A DNA stretch of 38,124 nt from a bacterium (GTDB lineage: Bacteria > Patescibacteriota > Minisyncoccia > Phycocordibacterales > UBA1550): positions 1 to 38,124 of the forward strand of contig JAUSES010000036.1 of assembly GCA_030649835.1 (NCBI GenBank). Direction: 5' to 3'. A model generated the notes under the pieces. That model had not been told where the DNA came from, ran no database searches, and saw only the letters and a program-made list of their open reading frames with translations. Every line of letters starts with the position of its first letter. Position 1 is the first letter of the stretch. Shown piece after piece: positions 22,574 to 30,621 of the stretch. A program made the position numbers and the translations under genes.

Positions 22574-24511
22574 ATGTTCGTACCAATGAAGAATAGTTCT
22601 TTGCGTGCGCCGTTCAATCTACAGGATGAAAATCTTGTGGTTCTGTCGGCAAAGATTAGAAAAAGTGTCTTCGAAGTTTGCCTCACTGCTGGTAATGGGC
22701 ATATTGGCGGGAGTTCAGGAGCCGTAGAGCTTCTAACAACTCTCTATTTCGGAGGAATACTTCGTTATAACCCAACCGACGCTCAAGACAGTAGGCGAGA
22801 CAGAGTTCTGATTAGAGGGCATCTTGGCCCCGTCCGGTACTCAATCTTTTCTGAAATTGGGTTCATCTCCAAAGAGGAATTGAGTACGTATCGAACCTTC
22901 GGCTCACGTCTTCAAGGCCACGAGGATCATACTGCCACCCCAGGTGTCGACATCACCCCGAGTGGTTCACTCGGCATGTCGTTATCCTTTGGTATAGGGG
23001 CAGCTGTTGCTGCCCGACATAACGGGGAGGCGTTCAGAACCTTTGTATTCATAGGCGATGGCGAAGAGCAGGAAGGTAATGTGTCTGAAGCTGCACGTCA
23101 TGCTTCAAGACTTGGGCTTAATAATCTCATCGCAGTGCTTGATGCTAATGGTAAGCAACTTTCCGACCCCGTATCAAGTACGGACCACGCGGACATCGCA
23201 GCAATCTGGAGAGGTTATGGATGGAATGTGATTATCCTTGCGGATGGTCATAATATTGCTGCTATAAAGAGTGCTTATTCGAAAGCAGTCGAGAACCTGG
23301 TCAACAATAAACCAGTACTCATCATCGCTTCGACGATAAAAGGGAAAGGGCTTGATGGGGCGGAAGCACATTTCAGTGGATTTCATACTGTTAGTGTGTG
23401 TTCGAAAGATACTATTACTCAAGGAATCAATGTTGCCAATATAGAGCTTTCTCGAATGAACCAAGTATTTGAGGTGGAACCAAGCAATCCTGATTGTCAG
23501 AGTAGCAGTGTTGATCCTGTATCCGCAGTATTCAAGAAATTGAGTCTCGGCATTGAGCCTTCTTCAAATGAAGGCTGTCTCAGTAAGTGGCAAGGTAAGT
23601 ATTTTCAAGGGCTCAAGTCTCTAATTCTGCCGAAGAAGTTCCCAATCTTTTTTCTAACAGCGGATGTTACGAGGAAAGATTTTGTTGACGAGCTCGGCTT
23701 GCGAGATTTTCTGCTTTACGACAATGTTGGGCTTAGGGAACAGCACCTCATGGCTTACTCGCACGGCATCTCTCTTTCCATGCCTTCGTCGCGGATAATT
23801 GTGAACAGTTTTGATGCATTCATGTATCGGGGCTTGGATCAATTGCACGCTATGGCGCATGGAGGAGGCAGTGCCGTTATTCTCGGAGATTATTCAGGGC
23901 TAACAAATGCTCGAAATGGCAGCACTCATCAGAGTTCAAGTCAGCCAGGCGCTATCATGGCAATGCCGAAGGTAACGTTTCTCGAGCCGTGGGATTCAGT
24001 CGATCTCTTTAACTGCCTTAATTGGGCAATCGGAGAAAGTCGAGGTGTTGTTTATATTAGAATCCATTCTGGTCCTGTAGCGGTTCATAAGCGCAGTCCT
24101 TCAAACTCAAAGTGCACCAGTTTTTACCGCCTCTTTGGTGACATGGAAAATCCTGACATAGTAATAGTGTCATCAGGTTTTCCTGTCGGGGATTGCTTGC
24201 GCGCCGCAGAAGAGCTCTCGATACAGGGTATTTCTGCACGCGTAATTAACATTGTAGACCATCGGTCACTTTCTGAATTTTTTGTAGCTGAACTTTCAGC
24301 AGGAAAGCCAGTTCTCACGGTTTATAATGGGTCATCTCAGTTCTTGCAGTCAAATGTGAGTTCTGCTGTTATGCGCTCTCCTGTTCGAACCCCGTCCAGA
24401 ATTGAAGGGGTCGGGTTTGATCTAGGCACAACTGGACATCTGCATGATTTGGTGAGACATTATGGTCTTGATGCCGAAGGTATCCTGAAGTCAGCAAAGG
24501 CGCTGCTTTAA
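22574..24511 (+). CDS. Transketolase-family enzyme, full length
   Basis: This 645-residue protein contains all transketolase parts. The TPP-binding half has GNGHIGGSSG (40-49) and GDGEEQEGNVSEA (161-173). The pyrimidine half has GLREQHLMAYSHG with the catalytic Glu, and the C-terminal domain ends the chain. Transketolases move two-carbon units between sugar phosphates; related enzymes make amino-sugar or secondary-metabolite precursors. SD AGGAG (22563-22567) precedes ATG 22574. A strong terminator (24534-24565) follows. It diverges from the standard housekeeping form in the 300-360 linker (IELSRMNQVFEVE onward), and its neighbours suggest a pathway-specific role. Confidence 0.9.
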   Translation: MFVPMKNSSLRAPFNLQDENLVVLSAKIRKSVFEVCLTAGNGHIGGSSGAVELLTTLYFGGILRYNPTDAQDSRRDRVLIRGHLGPVRYSIFSEIGFISKEELSTYRTFGSRLQGHEDHTATPGVDITPSGSLGMSLSFGIGAAVAARHNGEAFRTFVFIGDGEEQEGNVSEAARHASRLGLNNLIAVLDANGKQLSDPVSSTDHADIAAIWRGYGWNVIILADGHNIAAIKSAYSKAVENLVNNKPVLIIASTIKGKGLDGAEAHFSGFHTVSVCSKDTITQGINVANIELSRMNQVFEVEPSNPDCQSSSVDPVSAVFKKLSLGIEPSSNEGCLSKWQGKYFQGLKSLILPKKFPIFFLTADVTRKDFVDELGLRDFLLYDNVGLREQHLMAYSHGISLSMPSSRIIVNSFDAFMYRGLDQLHAMAHGGGSAVILGDYSGLTNARNGSTHQSSSQPGAIMAMPKVTFLEPWDSVDLFNCLNWAIGESRGVVYIRIHSGPVAVHKRSPSNSKCTSFYRLFGDMENPDIVIVSSGFPVGDCLRAAEELSIQGISARVINIVDHRSLSEFFVAELSAGKPVLTVYNGSSQFLQSNVSSAVMRSPVRTPSRIEGVGFDLGTTGHLHDLVRHYGLDAEGILKSAKALL

Positions 24512-24533
24512 TGAGCGTTGCAGTAAAAACACT

Positions 24534-24565
24534 GAGGCGACCACTAACATGGTCGCCTCTTTTTT
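24534..24565 (+). terminator. Intrinsic terminator after the transketolase
   Basis: A perfect 10-bp stem (24534-24543 with 24550-24559) has a 6-nt loop and is followed by TTTTTT. It separates the transketolase from the hydrolase. Confidence 0.95.
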
Positions 24566-24569
24566 ATGA

Positions 24570-24575
24570 TATAGT
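24570..24575 (+). promoter_or_regulatory. -10 box of the hydrolase gene, near-leaderless
   Basis: TATAGT ends 7 nt before ATG 24583 and follows the terminator U-tract directly. Confidence 0.5.
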
Positions 24576-24582
24576 TAATCTA

Positions 24583-25104
24583 ATGAGATTAGTAATTTTG
24601 CCAGGTAATAGTGAATCAAATAAAGAGTGGGCCACTGCAGCCAGCGACGCTTTCGCTGGTTCTTTTCAAGAAATATATAAACAGGACTACTCGCATTGGG
24701 GCACCGAACAAGGTACTATCGATTTCGAGAGCGAGCTTAAAAAGTTGTCTATGAATGTAAAAGATAAGGATTGTGTGATTTTTGCAAAATCGGCTGGAGC
24801 CATGCTTCTTATTTACGGTGTGCATAAAGGACTGATTCATCCAAGGCGATGTGTCTTTGTTGGATTTCCTGTGAATTGGGCTAAAGAAAAAAATTTTAAT
24901 CTCACACAATGGGTCCAAGATTATGATGTGCCCACTATTATTATACAAAACTCTAATGACCCCATCACCTCGTTTGAGGATTTAAAAATGTTTTTTTCTC
25001 AGGTTAATAAACCAAATATTGAGTTGATAGAAACTGAGGGTAGTGACCACAAATATGGGAATTTTGATCTAATAAAAGAGAAAACCATGAGCTTCCTTTT
25101 ATAG
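24583..25104 (+). CDS. Small alpha/beta hydrolase
   Basis: This 173-residue protein opens with MRLVILPGNSES and carries FAKSAGAM at 67-74 (nucleophile elbow A-x-S70-x-G), Asp126 in NSNDP and His156 in GSDHKYGN, a full Ser-Asp-His triad in order. It resembles short RBBP9/YdeN-like or thioesterase-like hydrolases. I chose ATG 24583; an in-frame start at 24511 would run through the terminator. It has its own promoter. The substrate is unknown. Confidence 0.8.
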   Translation: MRLVILPGNSESNKEWATAASDAFAGSFQEIYKQDYSHWGTEQGTIDFESELKKLSMNVKDKDCVIFAKSAGAMLLIYGVHKGLIHPRRCVFVGFPVNWAKEKNFNLTQWVQDYDVPTIIIQNSNDPITSFEDLKMFFSQVNKPNIELIETEGSDHKYGNFDLIKEKTMSFLL

Positions 25105-25233
25105 TCAGTCAGCAAAGATGAGACCTTTACAGAAGTGTTGGTGACATAAGTAGTATATACAAACACCGCACTTTAGTGTATAAAGTAAAAGGGTTACGGT
25201 CTTTCACACAAACGAACAAAGAGGAGTTAATTC

Positions 25234-26187
25234 ATGAAGATTCTACATAATCAAGCAACGACGAGGCATAATGTTGACACGGACGGGGAGGGGTCATACA
25301 GGATCGAGGATTTTCCAGAGACAGTTTTGAGCCAGCAACTCGTGGGAATAAAGGCTTTAATTGATCAATATATTGAGTTTGTGCATTCGACACGCTACGT
25401 CCAAAAGATAAAAGGTGCATGTAAATCAAAAAGTACCCTTGCTGAAGTTTTATTGAATCCCGCAAGCTTTGATGCAATGTTGGTTTCAGCATATCTGTCA
25501 ATCCTGGCAGCAAAAAACAATGAGTTCGCAATAACCCGGCCACCCGGCCACCACGCTTTTAAAGAAAGGGCCGAGGGGTTTTGTTTCTTTAATAATATTG
25601 CGATTGCAACAACCTATCTATTGCAGCAAGGGAAAAAGGTGTGCGTAATTGACATTGATGGGCATCATGGAAATGGCACGCAATCAATCTTTTGCAAGGA
25701 AGAAAGGGTATTGTTCTCTTCAATTCACCAGAGAGATACATACCCATATTCGGGGAAGGTAACTGACATTGGGAAGGGTCCCAGCTTTAAGAAAGTTATC
25801 AACGTGCCTGTTCCGACCGGCTCTGGAGATGATGTTTTTTTGAAATCTCTAAAATTCATCATTGAAAGTGTTCAGTCTTTTAATCCAGATCACGTAGCTG
25901 TTTCAGCAGGATTTGACGGTTACTTCAAAGACAAGCTTCTCAGTCTTAATTACTCTAAGCGTGGGTATTATGAGGCCGGTAGATTAATATCTTCTATGGG
26001 GAAGCCAACTTTTGCTGTGCTTGAGGGTGGGTATCATCAAGAAGTCAGAGCGTGCGTAGAAGCTTTTATTGCAGGAATGTCAGGGCAGATATTTGATTGT
26101 GATGAGCAGTTGAGTACATCATCCATCGAATGCGTAAGTCAGACAGACGATATCCTCCTGATGTCTTCAAAATTGCTTCGCGTATAG
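25234..26187 (+). CDS. Histone-deacetylase-superfamily amidohydrolase
   Basis: This 317-residue protein carries the HDAC-fold signatures RPPGHHAF (102-109), GFCFFNNIAIA, VIDIDGHHGNGTQ (138-150, with zinc ligands Asp142 and His144), SAGFDGY with the third zinc Asp, and EGGYH with the catalytic Tyr. Bacterial members remove acetyl groups from polyamines, acetoin-related substrates or natural products. An SD (AGAGGAG) precedes ATG 25234 by about 8 nt. The 130-nt upstream region has several TATA-like boxes but no clear single promoter. An intrinsic terminator follows. The neighbours suggest a small-molecule pathway, not protein deacetylation. Confidence 0.92.
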   Translation: MKILHNQATTRHNVDTDGEGSYRIEDFPETVLSQQLVGIKALIDQYIEFVHSTRYVQKIKGACKSKSTLAEVLLNPASFDAMLVSAYLSILAAKNNEFAITRPPGHHAFKERAEGFCFFNNIAIATTYLLQQGKKVCVIDIDGHHGNGTQSIFCKEERVLFSSIHQRDTYPYSGKVTDIGKGPSFKKVINVPVPTGSGDDVFLKSLKFIIESVQSFNPDHVAVSAGFDGYFKDKLLSLNYSKRGYYEAGRLISSMGKPTFAVLEGGYHQEVRACVEAFIAGMSGQIFDCDEQLSTSSIECVSQTDDILLMSSKLLRV

Positions 26188-26208
26188 AGTCTAGGAGATT
26201 TAAGAATT

Positions 26209-26240
26209 AAAAGGGTGTCAACAGAAGTGGCACCCTTTTT
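26209..26240 (+). terminator. Intrinsic terminator after the deacetylase
   Basis: AAAAGGGTG (26209-26217) pairs with CACCCTTTT (26231-26239), with an additional T-G pair, a loop of about 11 nt and a T-run. It ends the deacetylase transcript. Confidence 0.9.
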
Positions 26241-26241
26241 A

Positions 26242-26270
26242 TTTACAACGTACTTCTTTTCTGGTATAAG
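26242..26270 (+). promoter_or_regulatory. Sigma-70-type promoter of the 452-residue unknown
   Basis: TTTACA (26242-26247), a 17-nt spacer and TATAAG (26265-26270). The start near 26277 gives a leader of about 38 nt containing the SD AAAGGAG. Confidence 0.75.
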
Positions 26271-26314
26271 ATTAATAGACTATTGCACCTTAAAATCAAA
26301 GAAAGGAGTACAAA

Positions 26315-27673
26315 ATGTACAACATCGTCTATTATGATGTGTCGCACGATAACAAGCCTAAGATGGTAATAGATGGAACAAGGCTTGGGGTTATGGAATT
26401 GGTGGCTATTAATCTTCAGAATATTTCACTCCCGAATCATGTTCGGGGAATGATGACCTCTCTGAATGTAGACAGTATTGATTCTCTTGGTATTGAACGA
26501 TCAAGCAGGTGGGAGAATCTTATGTCAGCAATTATTTACTGCCTCTGTGGGCAAATGCCATCGAGACAGGAAGTCTTGCGAGGGAGGCAGATTATGATGG
26601 CTCTCCCTAATAATCTGAGGACAAAGGGAGTGGCAGAGAAAATAGCATTTTCCTTGCTACCGTACATTCTCATTGGGTTCAAGGCACATCTTGATAACCG
26701 GTTTCAATCTGATTCAAATATTGTGTCGGACGTCGCGACCTTTATCGCTCGCTTGCATGATAATCACAATCCAATCGCACTTAGTTTTCTCTGTGCTCAT
26801 AGAGGAAGAAGTGGCATTGAAAGACACGTCTTGATTGATTCTGTTCAGGTTGGAAGAGCACAGGTAACTCTTAATGTCATAAAAGGAATACTTTCAAACG
26901 ACCCTTGGGCAAAAAGTCGTTCAATTCGTTGGTATCAACAAGGGCCAACGGAGTGGGCTTGTTTGAACATGTTCCCAGAAATGTTTCTTCGGTATGTAAC
27001 CTCTGGACGAGTTTCTTATCTTTTGACTTTGCTTGGAAGGCATTTTACCGAGCTCCAGGAGTTGATGGGCGTAACTGATCCGAATGGGATAAAAACTGAA
27101 CTGGTAGAAATGGACCCGCTTACTTCCGGAGTCCTGTCTTTTTTGTCGGAAAGATATGGAGCATCTTGGAGATCCACAGACTTTTTTGATGTAACAATTA
27201 AAAAAGATCAACTTATAGGTATCGCACTAGACGTGGCACTTCCGTGCGTGGTTAGACAAATGCCTTTTTATTCTGCATCACATGCTCATGAGGGTTATGT
27301 GGGTAAAAAGTCGTTTTATATTGCGCAGAACATAGAATCATTACAGGATTCGAACCCTGTGCGAGCTTGCCTTATCAAGTGTGCCATTGAGAGGTTCTTT
27401 CAGACACAAATCATGCATCCGACTGCTAAGGCCCTATACGAGACTGCGTTTTATTATGTCTGGGGGAAGCGTACGGCAATGAGCAATAGGGAAATTGCGA
27501 TTGGGATTGATAGAGACCATAACAATTTTCAGTATCTTGCATGGAGACTTGGTTACAATGATGGGTTGGGCGGTACTAGTTTACCTATTCCCTTGCTGTA
27601 TGCCCGCAGAACTGCCGAGGATTGCGAAGTATCGGCACTCAAAGATTATTCCCTCAGGCAGTTTTGGAGGTAA
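26315..27673 (+). CDS. 452-residue protein of unknown function
   Basis: This soluble 452-residue protein has no signal or membrane helix. Possible landmarks are a DGTRLGVMELVAINL segment near 20, a helical N-terminal half, and a His-containing SASHAHEGYVGKKSFYIAQN around 322-341. The C-terminal part reads MHPTAKALYETAFYYVWG and GIDRDHNNFQYLAWRLGYNDG. The H-rich segments suggest metal binding or catalysis, but I recognise no family. It has its own promoter and a strong SD (AAAGGAG), and it ends in an excellent GNRA-loop terminator. It is the last gene of the metabolic cluster. Confidence 0.75.
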   Translation: MYNIVYYDVSHDNKPKMVIDGTRLGVMELVAINLQNISLPNHVRGMMTSLNVDSIDSLGIERSSRWENLMSAIIYCLCGQMPSRQEVLRGRQIMMALPNNLRTKGVAEKIAFSLLPYILIGFKAHLDNRFQSDSNIVSDVATFIARLHDNHNPIALSFLCAHRGRSGIERHVLIDSVQVGRAQVTLNVIKGILSNDPWAKSRSIRWYQQGPTEWACLNMFPEMFLRYVTSGRVSYLLTLLGRHFTELQELMGVTDPNGIKTELVEMDPLTSGVLSFLSERYGASWRSTDFFDVTIKKDQLIGIALDVALPCVVRQMPFYSASHAHEGYVGKKSFYIAQNIESLQDSNPVRACLIKCAIERFFQTQIMHPTAKALYETAFYYVWGKRTAMSNREIAIGIDRDHNNFQYLAWRLGYNDGLGGTSLPIPLLYARRTAEDCEVSALKDYSLRQFWR

Positions 27674-27683
27674 TCCTCACTTG

Positions 27684-27712
27684 GCTCCGTATCGAAAGGT
27701 ACGGAGCTTTTT
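27684..27712 (+). terminator. Intrinsic terminator with GAAA tetraloop
   Basis: GCTCCGTATC (27684-27693) pairs with GGTACGGAGC (27698-27707), closed by GAAA and followed by TTTTTC. It ends the gene at 26315-27673. Confidence 0.95.
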
Positions 27713-27764
27713 CTTAAAATACGAATTTATTTACAATTATATGGCAAGTACTCATTATTTTTCG

Positions 27765-29084
27765 CTAAACAATTTTGATCTGTTTCTCTGCCATCGTTAT
27801 CTTACTCCTTAGGCAGGTGAGTAGTTCTCGTTTTTCCGCGATTGTTCCATCTCGCAGGATATACTTGGCATAGTTTCGGATGTCGATGTCGGCTATTTTT
27901 ACTGTTGTACTTTTTATGCCAAGGAGTCCTGATTCGAATTTTTTGTGACGTTCGATTTCTTCTTTTATTTTTTCTTTCATTCCGATCTCGTCGAGGTGAA
28001 TTTCGTTCATAAGGTCTGCAAGTTGCTCAATCAAATCCTCTTCTCGCATATATCCTGATTTACAGTTTTTGTCTCTGAATCGGCAGCATCCATAGTAAAC
28101 ATATCTATGCACCGTTCCGTTTTGTTGTTTCTTAAATTTCTCATCTGCTGTGATACCTGATCCGCATAGTCCGCAGGTTAGTAGTTTTGTGAATGCGAAT
28201 TCTTTACTTGCGTTGTTTGTGGAATAACCAACGAGACTTTCCTGAACTTTATCGAAAAGTTCTTTGGTGATAATTGGTGTATGTTTACCCTGATACCATC
28301 GCCCACCTTTTTTGGGATACTCAAAGGTTCCGTAGTAGAAAGTATTTTTCAGTATTAAATAAATGTTTCCCACGTTGAGAGCTCTTCCTCTGTGTGTTTT
28401 AAATTTCATTTCATCCTTTAGCCACGAATGCGCCTTTCGACCACTGTATCCCTCATATGCCACTTTCTCAAACATTTTTCTGATCACTGGGGCCCTTTCG
28501 GAGTCGACATCCACATGGCAGCTCCTTTCAGTGTTCGTACTGTTGAGGTACCCTGTCGGGGCAGTGCACGGCCAGAGCCCCATCTCACATCTTGCTCTCA
28601 GTCCGCGCTTCACGTTGACCACCTTATTGTCATTCTCAAGTTTTGCTTGTGAACCCAGAATCATCAGTAAGAATTTCTCATTTGGGTTGTTGCTAAACTT
28701 CTGCCCATAGGTACGTATCTCGTGAAGTTTCCCTGAGTCCATCAAGTCCACGATTCTACCCAAGTCTCCCGCATTTCTTGATATACGGTCTGGTGCCCAC
28801 GTGAGGATGCCGTTAAATTTACCACTTTTGATTTCTTCGACAATTTCGTTAAACACTGGGCGTTGCCCCGCCTCCTTTGCAGAGTGCGATTCCTTTTTGA
28901 TTTCTACGATCTCCAAACAATCCCGCTCTGCCATCTGGAGCATCTCCTTGATCTGGCTGTCGATTGAGAGCACCTGTTGCTCCTCACTTTCCGTACTTTT
29001 CCTCGCGTACAGGCAATATTTGACCCTTACGGGGGCCTGTACCTCCCTCGTCATAGCCCCAACTGGCATTTCAATTTTGCTCAT
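27765..29084 (-). CDS. Large serine recombinase (site-specific)
   Basis: This protein of about 439 residues has the resolvase-type catalytic domain with nucleophile Ser30 in YCLYARKSTESEEQQ, DRISRNAGDLGRIVDLMD, then a recombinase domain (GYSGRKAHSWLKDE and onward). A zinc-ribbon CGLCGSGI...CCRFRDKNC and a coiled-coil C-terminus complete the large-serine-recombinase order. These enzymes integrate or invert DNA at short att sites. I chose ATG 29084; GTG 29090 is possible. The imperfect palindrome at 29104-29131 directly upstream is a candidate att or operator site. It converges with the metabolic cluster. Confidence 0.93.
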   Translation of the reverse strand: MSKIEMPVGAMTREVQAPVRVKYCLYARKSTESEEQQVLSIDSQIKEMLQMAERDCLEIVEIKKESHSAKEAGQRPVFNEIVEEIKSGKFNGILTWAPDRISRNAGDLGRIVDLMDSGKLHEIRTYGQKFSNNPNEKFLLMILGSQAKLENDNKVVNVKRGLRARCEMGLWPCTAPTGYLNSTNTERSCHVDVDSERAPVIRKMFEKVAYEGYSGRKAHSWLKDEMKFKTHRGRALNVGNIYLILKNTFYYGTFEYPKKGGRWYQGKHTPIITKELFDKVQESLVGYSTNNASKEFAFTKLLTCGLCGSGITADEKFKKQQNGTVHRYVYYGCCRFRDKNCKSGYMREEDLIEQLADLMNEIHLDEIGMKEKIKEEIERHKKFESGLLGIKSTTVKIADIDIRNYAKYILRDGTIAEKRELLTCLRSKITMAEKQIKIV

Positions 29085-29103
29085 ATACACACATCAATGA
29101 CGC

Positions 29104-29131
29104 AACCCCGCTAGATAGTCTAGGAGGGGTT
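29104..29131. other. Imperfect palindrome upstream of the recombinase (candidate att or operator)
   Basis: AACCCC...GGGGTT encloses CTAGA-TAG-TCTAG. Its CCCGCTAGAT string (29107-29116) recurs at 34591-34600, and CCGCTAGA recurs at 34450-34457. TGTTGGTAACTA (29131-29142) recurs at 34302-34313. The location next to a serine recombinase start fits an attachment site, which is inference. Confidence 0.4.
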
Positions 29132-29180
29132 GTTGGTAACTAAGGCCCTAAAATCTCTTTAGAAAGTGCCGTAAAAATGT

Positions 29181-29186
29181 TACAAT
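29181..29186 (+). promoter_or_regulatory. -10 box before the 37-residue ORF, leaderless spacing
   Basis: TACAAT ends 6 nt before ATG 29193. It is probably also the promoter for the DpnI-like gene. Confidence 0.45.
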
Positions 29187-29192
29187 TCCTAC

Positions 29193-29306
29193 ATGACCAC
29201 GCGCGATGGTGTAATTGAGATACAAAAAGTTTTTGACATAAACGCTATTTATGCAAAACACGTTTTTTCTTTGGCTGACAAGAAGAATCTTTTCCGAATT
29301 GTGTAA
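29193..29306 (+). CDS. Short ORF (37 residues) upstream of the DpnI-like gene
   Basis: It starts MTTRDGVIEIQKVFDINAIY and ends LFRIV, then TAA. It sits 12 nt upstream of the nuclease start and begins at the predicted transcription start. It could be a leader peptide, a regulatory subunit or the N-terminal stub of a larger lost gene. No family is recognised. Confidence 0.4.
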   Translation: MTTRDGVIEIQKVFDINAIYAKHVFSLADKKNLFRIV

Positions 29307-29318
29307 TTCGAATTATAT

Positions 29319-30086
29319 ATGAACTTAAACTTTGAAACAAAGTTAGCTGATGCTTATACAAATAATTCACAAAAGGCTCGAGTTCTGACCGAGAAGTGGG
29401 TACTTAATGAAATATATTGCCCGAGTTGTGGTAGTGGTGTTTCTGATTACGAAAACAATAAGCCCGTAGCTGATTTTTATTGTAAAAAATGCGCAGAAGA
29501 TTTTGAGCTAAAATCAAAGAAGGGAAAAATCGGGAGCAAAGTTTCTGCTGGTGCGTATTCTCAAATGGTAAAAAGGATTAATTCACCGCAAAAACCAAAT
29601 TTCTTTTTTATGGGCTATTTGGTTGAGGGCTGGAAAGTAAATGATTTTTTCGTTGTTCCAAAACACTTTTTTGTTTCAGAAATTATTGAAGAAAGAAAAC
29701 CACTTGCTGAAAGTGCCAGACGAGCTGGTTGGATTGGTTCGAATATTTTGTTTTCAAAAATACCAAAAGCAGGGCGGATTTTTTATATTGAAAATGGCAG
29801 GGAACTTAGCAAAAATGAAGTATTAGAAAAATGGCAGAAAACAGTATTCCTAAAACAAGTTAAAAAGAGCGATACTAAAGGCTGGATTTTAGACATAATG
29901 AATTGTATCGATTCATTGAACAAGAAGGAGTTCGCATTGCAAGATGTGTATGCTTTTGAAAAAGATTTATCCGTTATTCATCCAGAAAACAAAAATATAA
30001 AACCGAAGATAAGACAGCAGTTACAGTTTTTAAGAGACAAGAATTATCTTGAGTTTATTGAGGCAGGGAAATATAGACTAAAGTAG
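29319..30086 (+). CDS. dpnI: DpnI-like methyl-directed restriction endonuclease
   Basis: This 255-residue protein aligns along its whole length with DpnI as I know that sequence. Features are NSQKARVLTEKWV (16-28), a zinc-finger CPSC at 34-37 and CKKC at 55-58, and the PD-ExK-type core VADFYCKKCAEDFELKSKKG with Asp52, Glu63 and Lys65. RRAGWIGSNI follows, and the C-terminal winged helix ends in KIRQQLQFLRDKNYLEFIEAGKYR. DpnI cuts GATC only when the adenine is methylated and needs no partner methylase. It should restrict Dam-methylated foreign DNA. The start has no SD; the A/T-rich AATTATAT precedes it. Confidence 0.93.
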   Translation: MNLNFETKLADAYTNNSQKARVLTEKWVLNEIYCPSCGSGVSDYENNKPVADFYCKKCAEDFELKSKKGKIGSKVSAGAYSQMVKRINSPQKPNFFFMGYLVEGWKVNDFFVVPKHFFVSEIIEERKPLAESARRAGWIGSNILFSKIPKAGRIFYIENGRELSKNEVLEKWQKTVFLKQVKKSDTKGWILDIMNCIDSLNKKEFALQDVYAFEKDLSVIHPENKNIKPKIRQQLQFLRDKNYLEFIEAGKYRLK

Positions 30087-30120
30087 TTGACTTTCTTTTG
30101 TATTTGATCAAGGGTCAGGT

Positions 30121-30549
30121 ATGAAGAAGACGAAGGAGGAAATGCGGAGGTTGTTATTGCTGACGATATCCCAGTCGTTGGACCATTTTCAAGTGAGTAT
30201 CGTGGAAGAAAAGTTGTTAAAACTGACCAAGAATAACCCAAGAAGACCTATGATTAAAATTCATGGTTTAGAGGATTACGAGTTGAAAGAAATACAAAAT
30301 ATAGTATTGTCGCACATTAGATATTTGCGAGAAAATTATTGTCTTGAGGGTCTAGATTTTTTAACTATAGATATTATTCCAATTGGAAGCAGGGTTTCAG
30401 GGCTTGCAGATATTGATTCGGATTTTGATATAAAGATTAAATACATAGGATGCGCTAGAGAGGATGATATGTTCAACTCCTTGAATGACGAAAACGATAG
30501 ATTAATAATTGAAGACATAATTGTGGATTTTTTCCCAGAAAAGGGGTGA
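30121..30549 (+). CDS. Pol-beta-type nucleotidyltransferase domain protein
   Basis: This 142-residue protein has a helical N-terminus of about 80 residues and a C-terminal catalytic core. The core reads PIGSRVSGLADIDSDFDIKI, the GS...DxD motif of the nucleotidyltransferase fold, with a further Asp in IIVDF near the end. MNT-like enzymes often act as antitoxins that nucleotidylate partner proteins. The protein ends soon after the core and may lack the usual C-terminal helices. It lies in a defence-rich neighbourhood. A TTGACT box at 30087-30092 may belong to its promoter, but the -10 is unclear. Confidence 0.75.
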   Translation: MKKTKEEMRRLLLLTISQSLDHFQVSIVEEKLLKLTKNNPRRPMIKIHGLEDYELKEIQNIVLSHIRYLRENYCLEGLDFLTIDIIPIGSRVSGLADIDSDFDIKIKYIGCAREDDMFNSLNDENDRLIIEDIIVDFFPEKG

Positions 30550-30607
30550 GGCCTGTGTTTATACAAAAAGAATGCAACTAAATTTTTGTGTTTAAAAATG
30601 ATTGGAG

Positions 30608-30613
30608 TATACT
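30608..30613 (+). promoter_or_regulatory. -10 box of the AlbA/ATPase gene
   Basis: TATACT ends 8 nt before ATG 30622, leaving at most a two-base leader. Confidence 0.4.
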
Positions 30614-30621
30614 TTGAACAC

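Noticed and set aside
24511-24582. Earlier start for the small hydrolase
   Set aside because: The segment contains the transketolase terminator and does not belong to the hydrolase fold.
29193-29306. N-terminal stub of a Dam-type methylase
   Set aside because: The 37 residues show no SAM-binding FxGxG motif; I keep it only as a short ORF.
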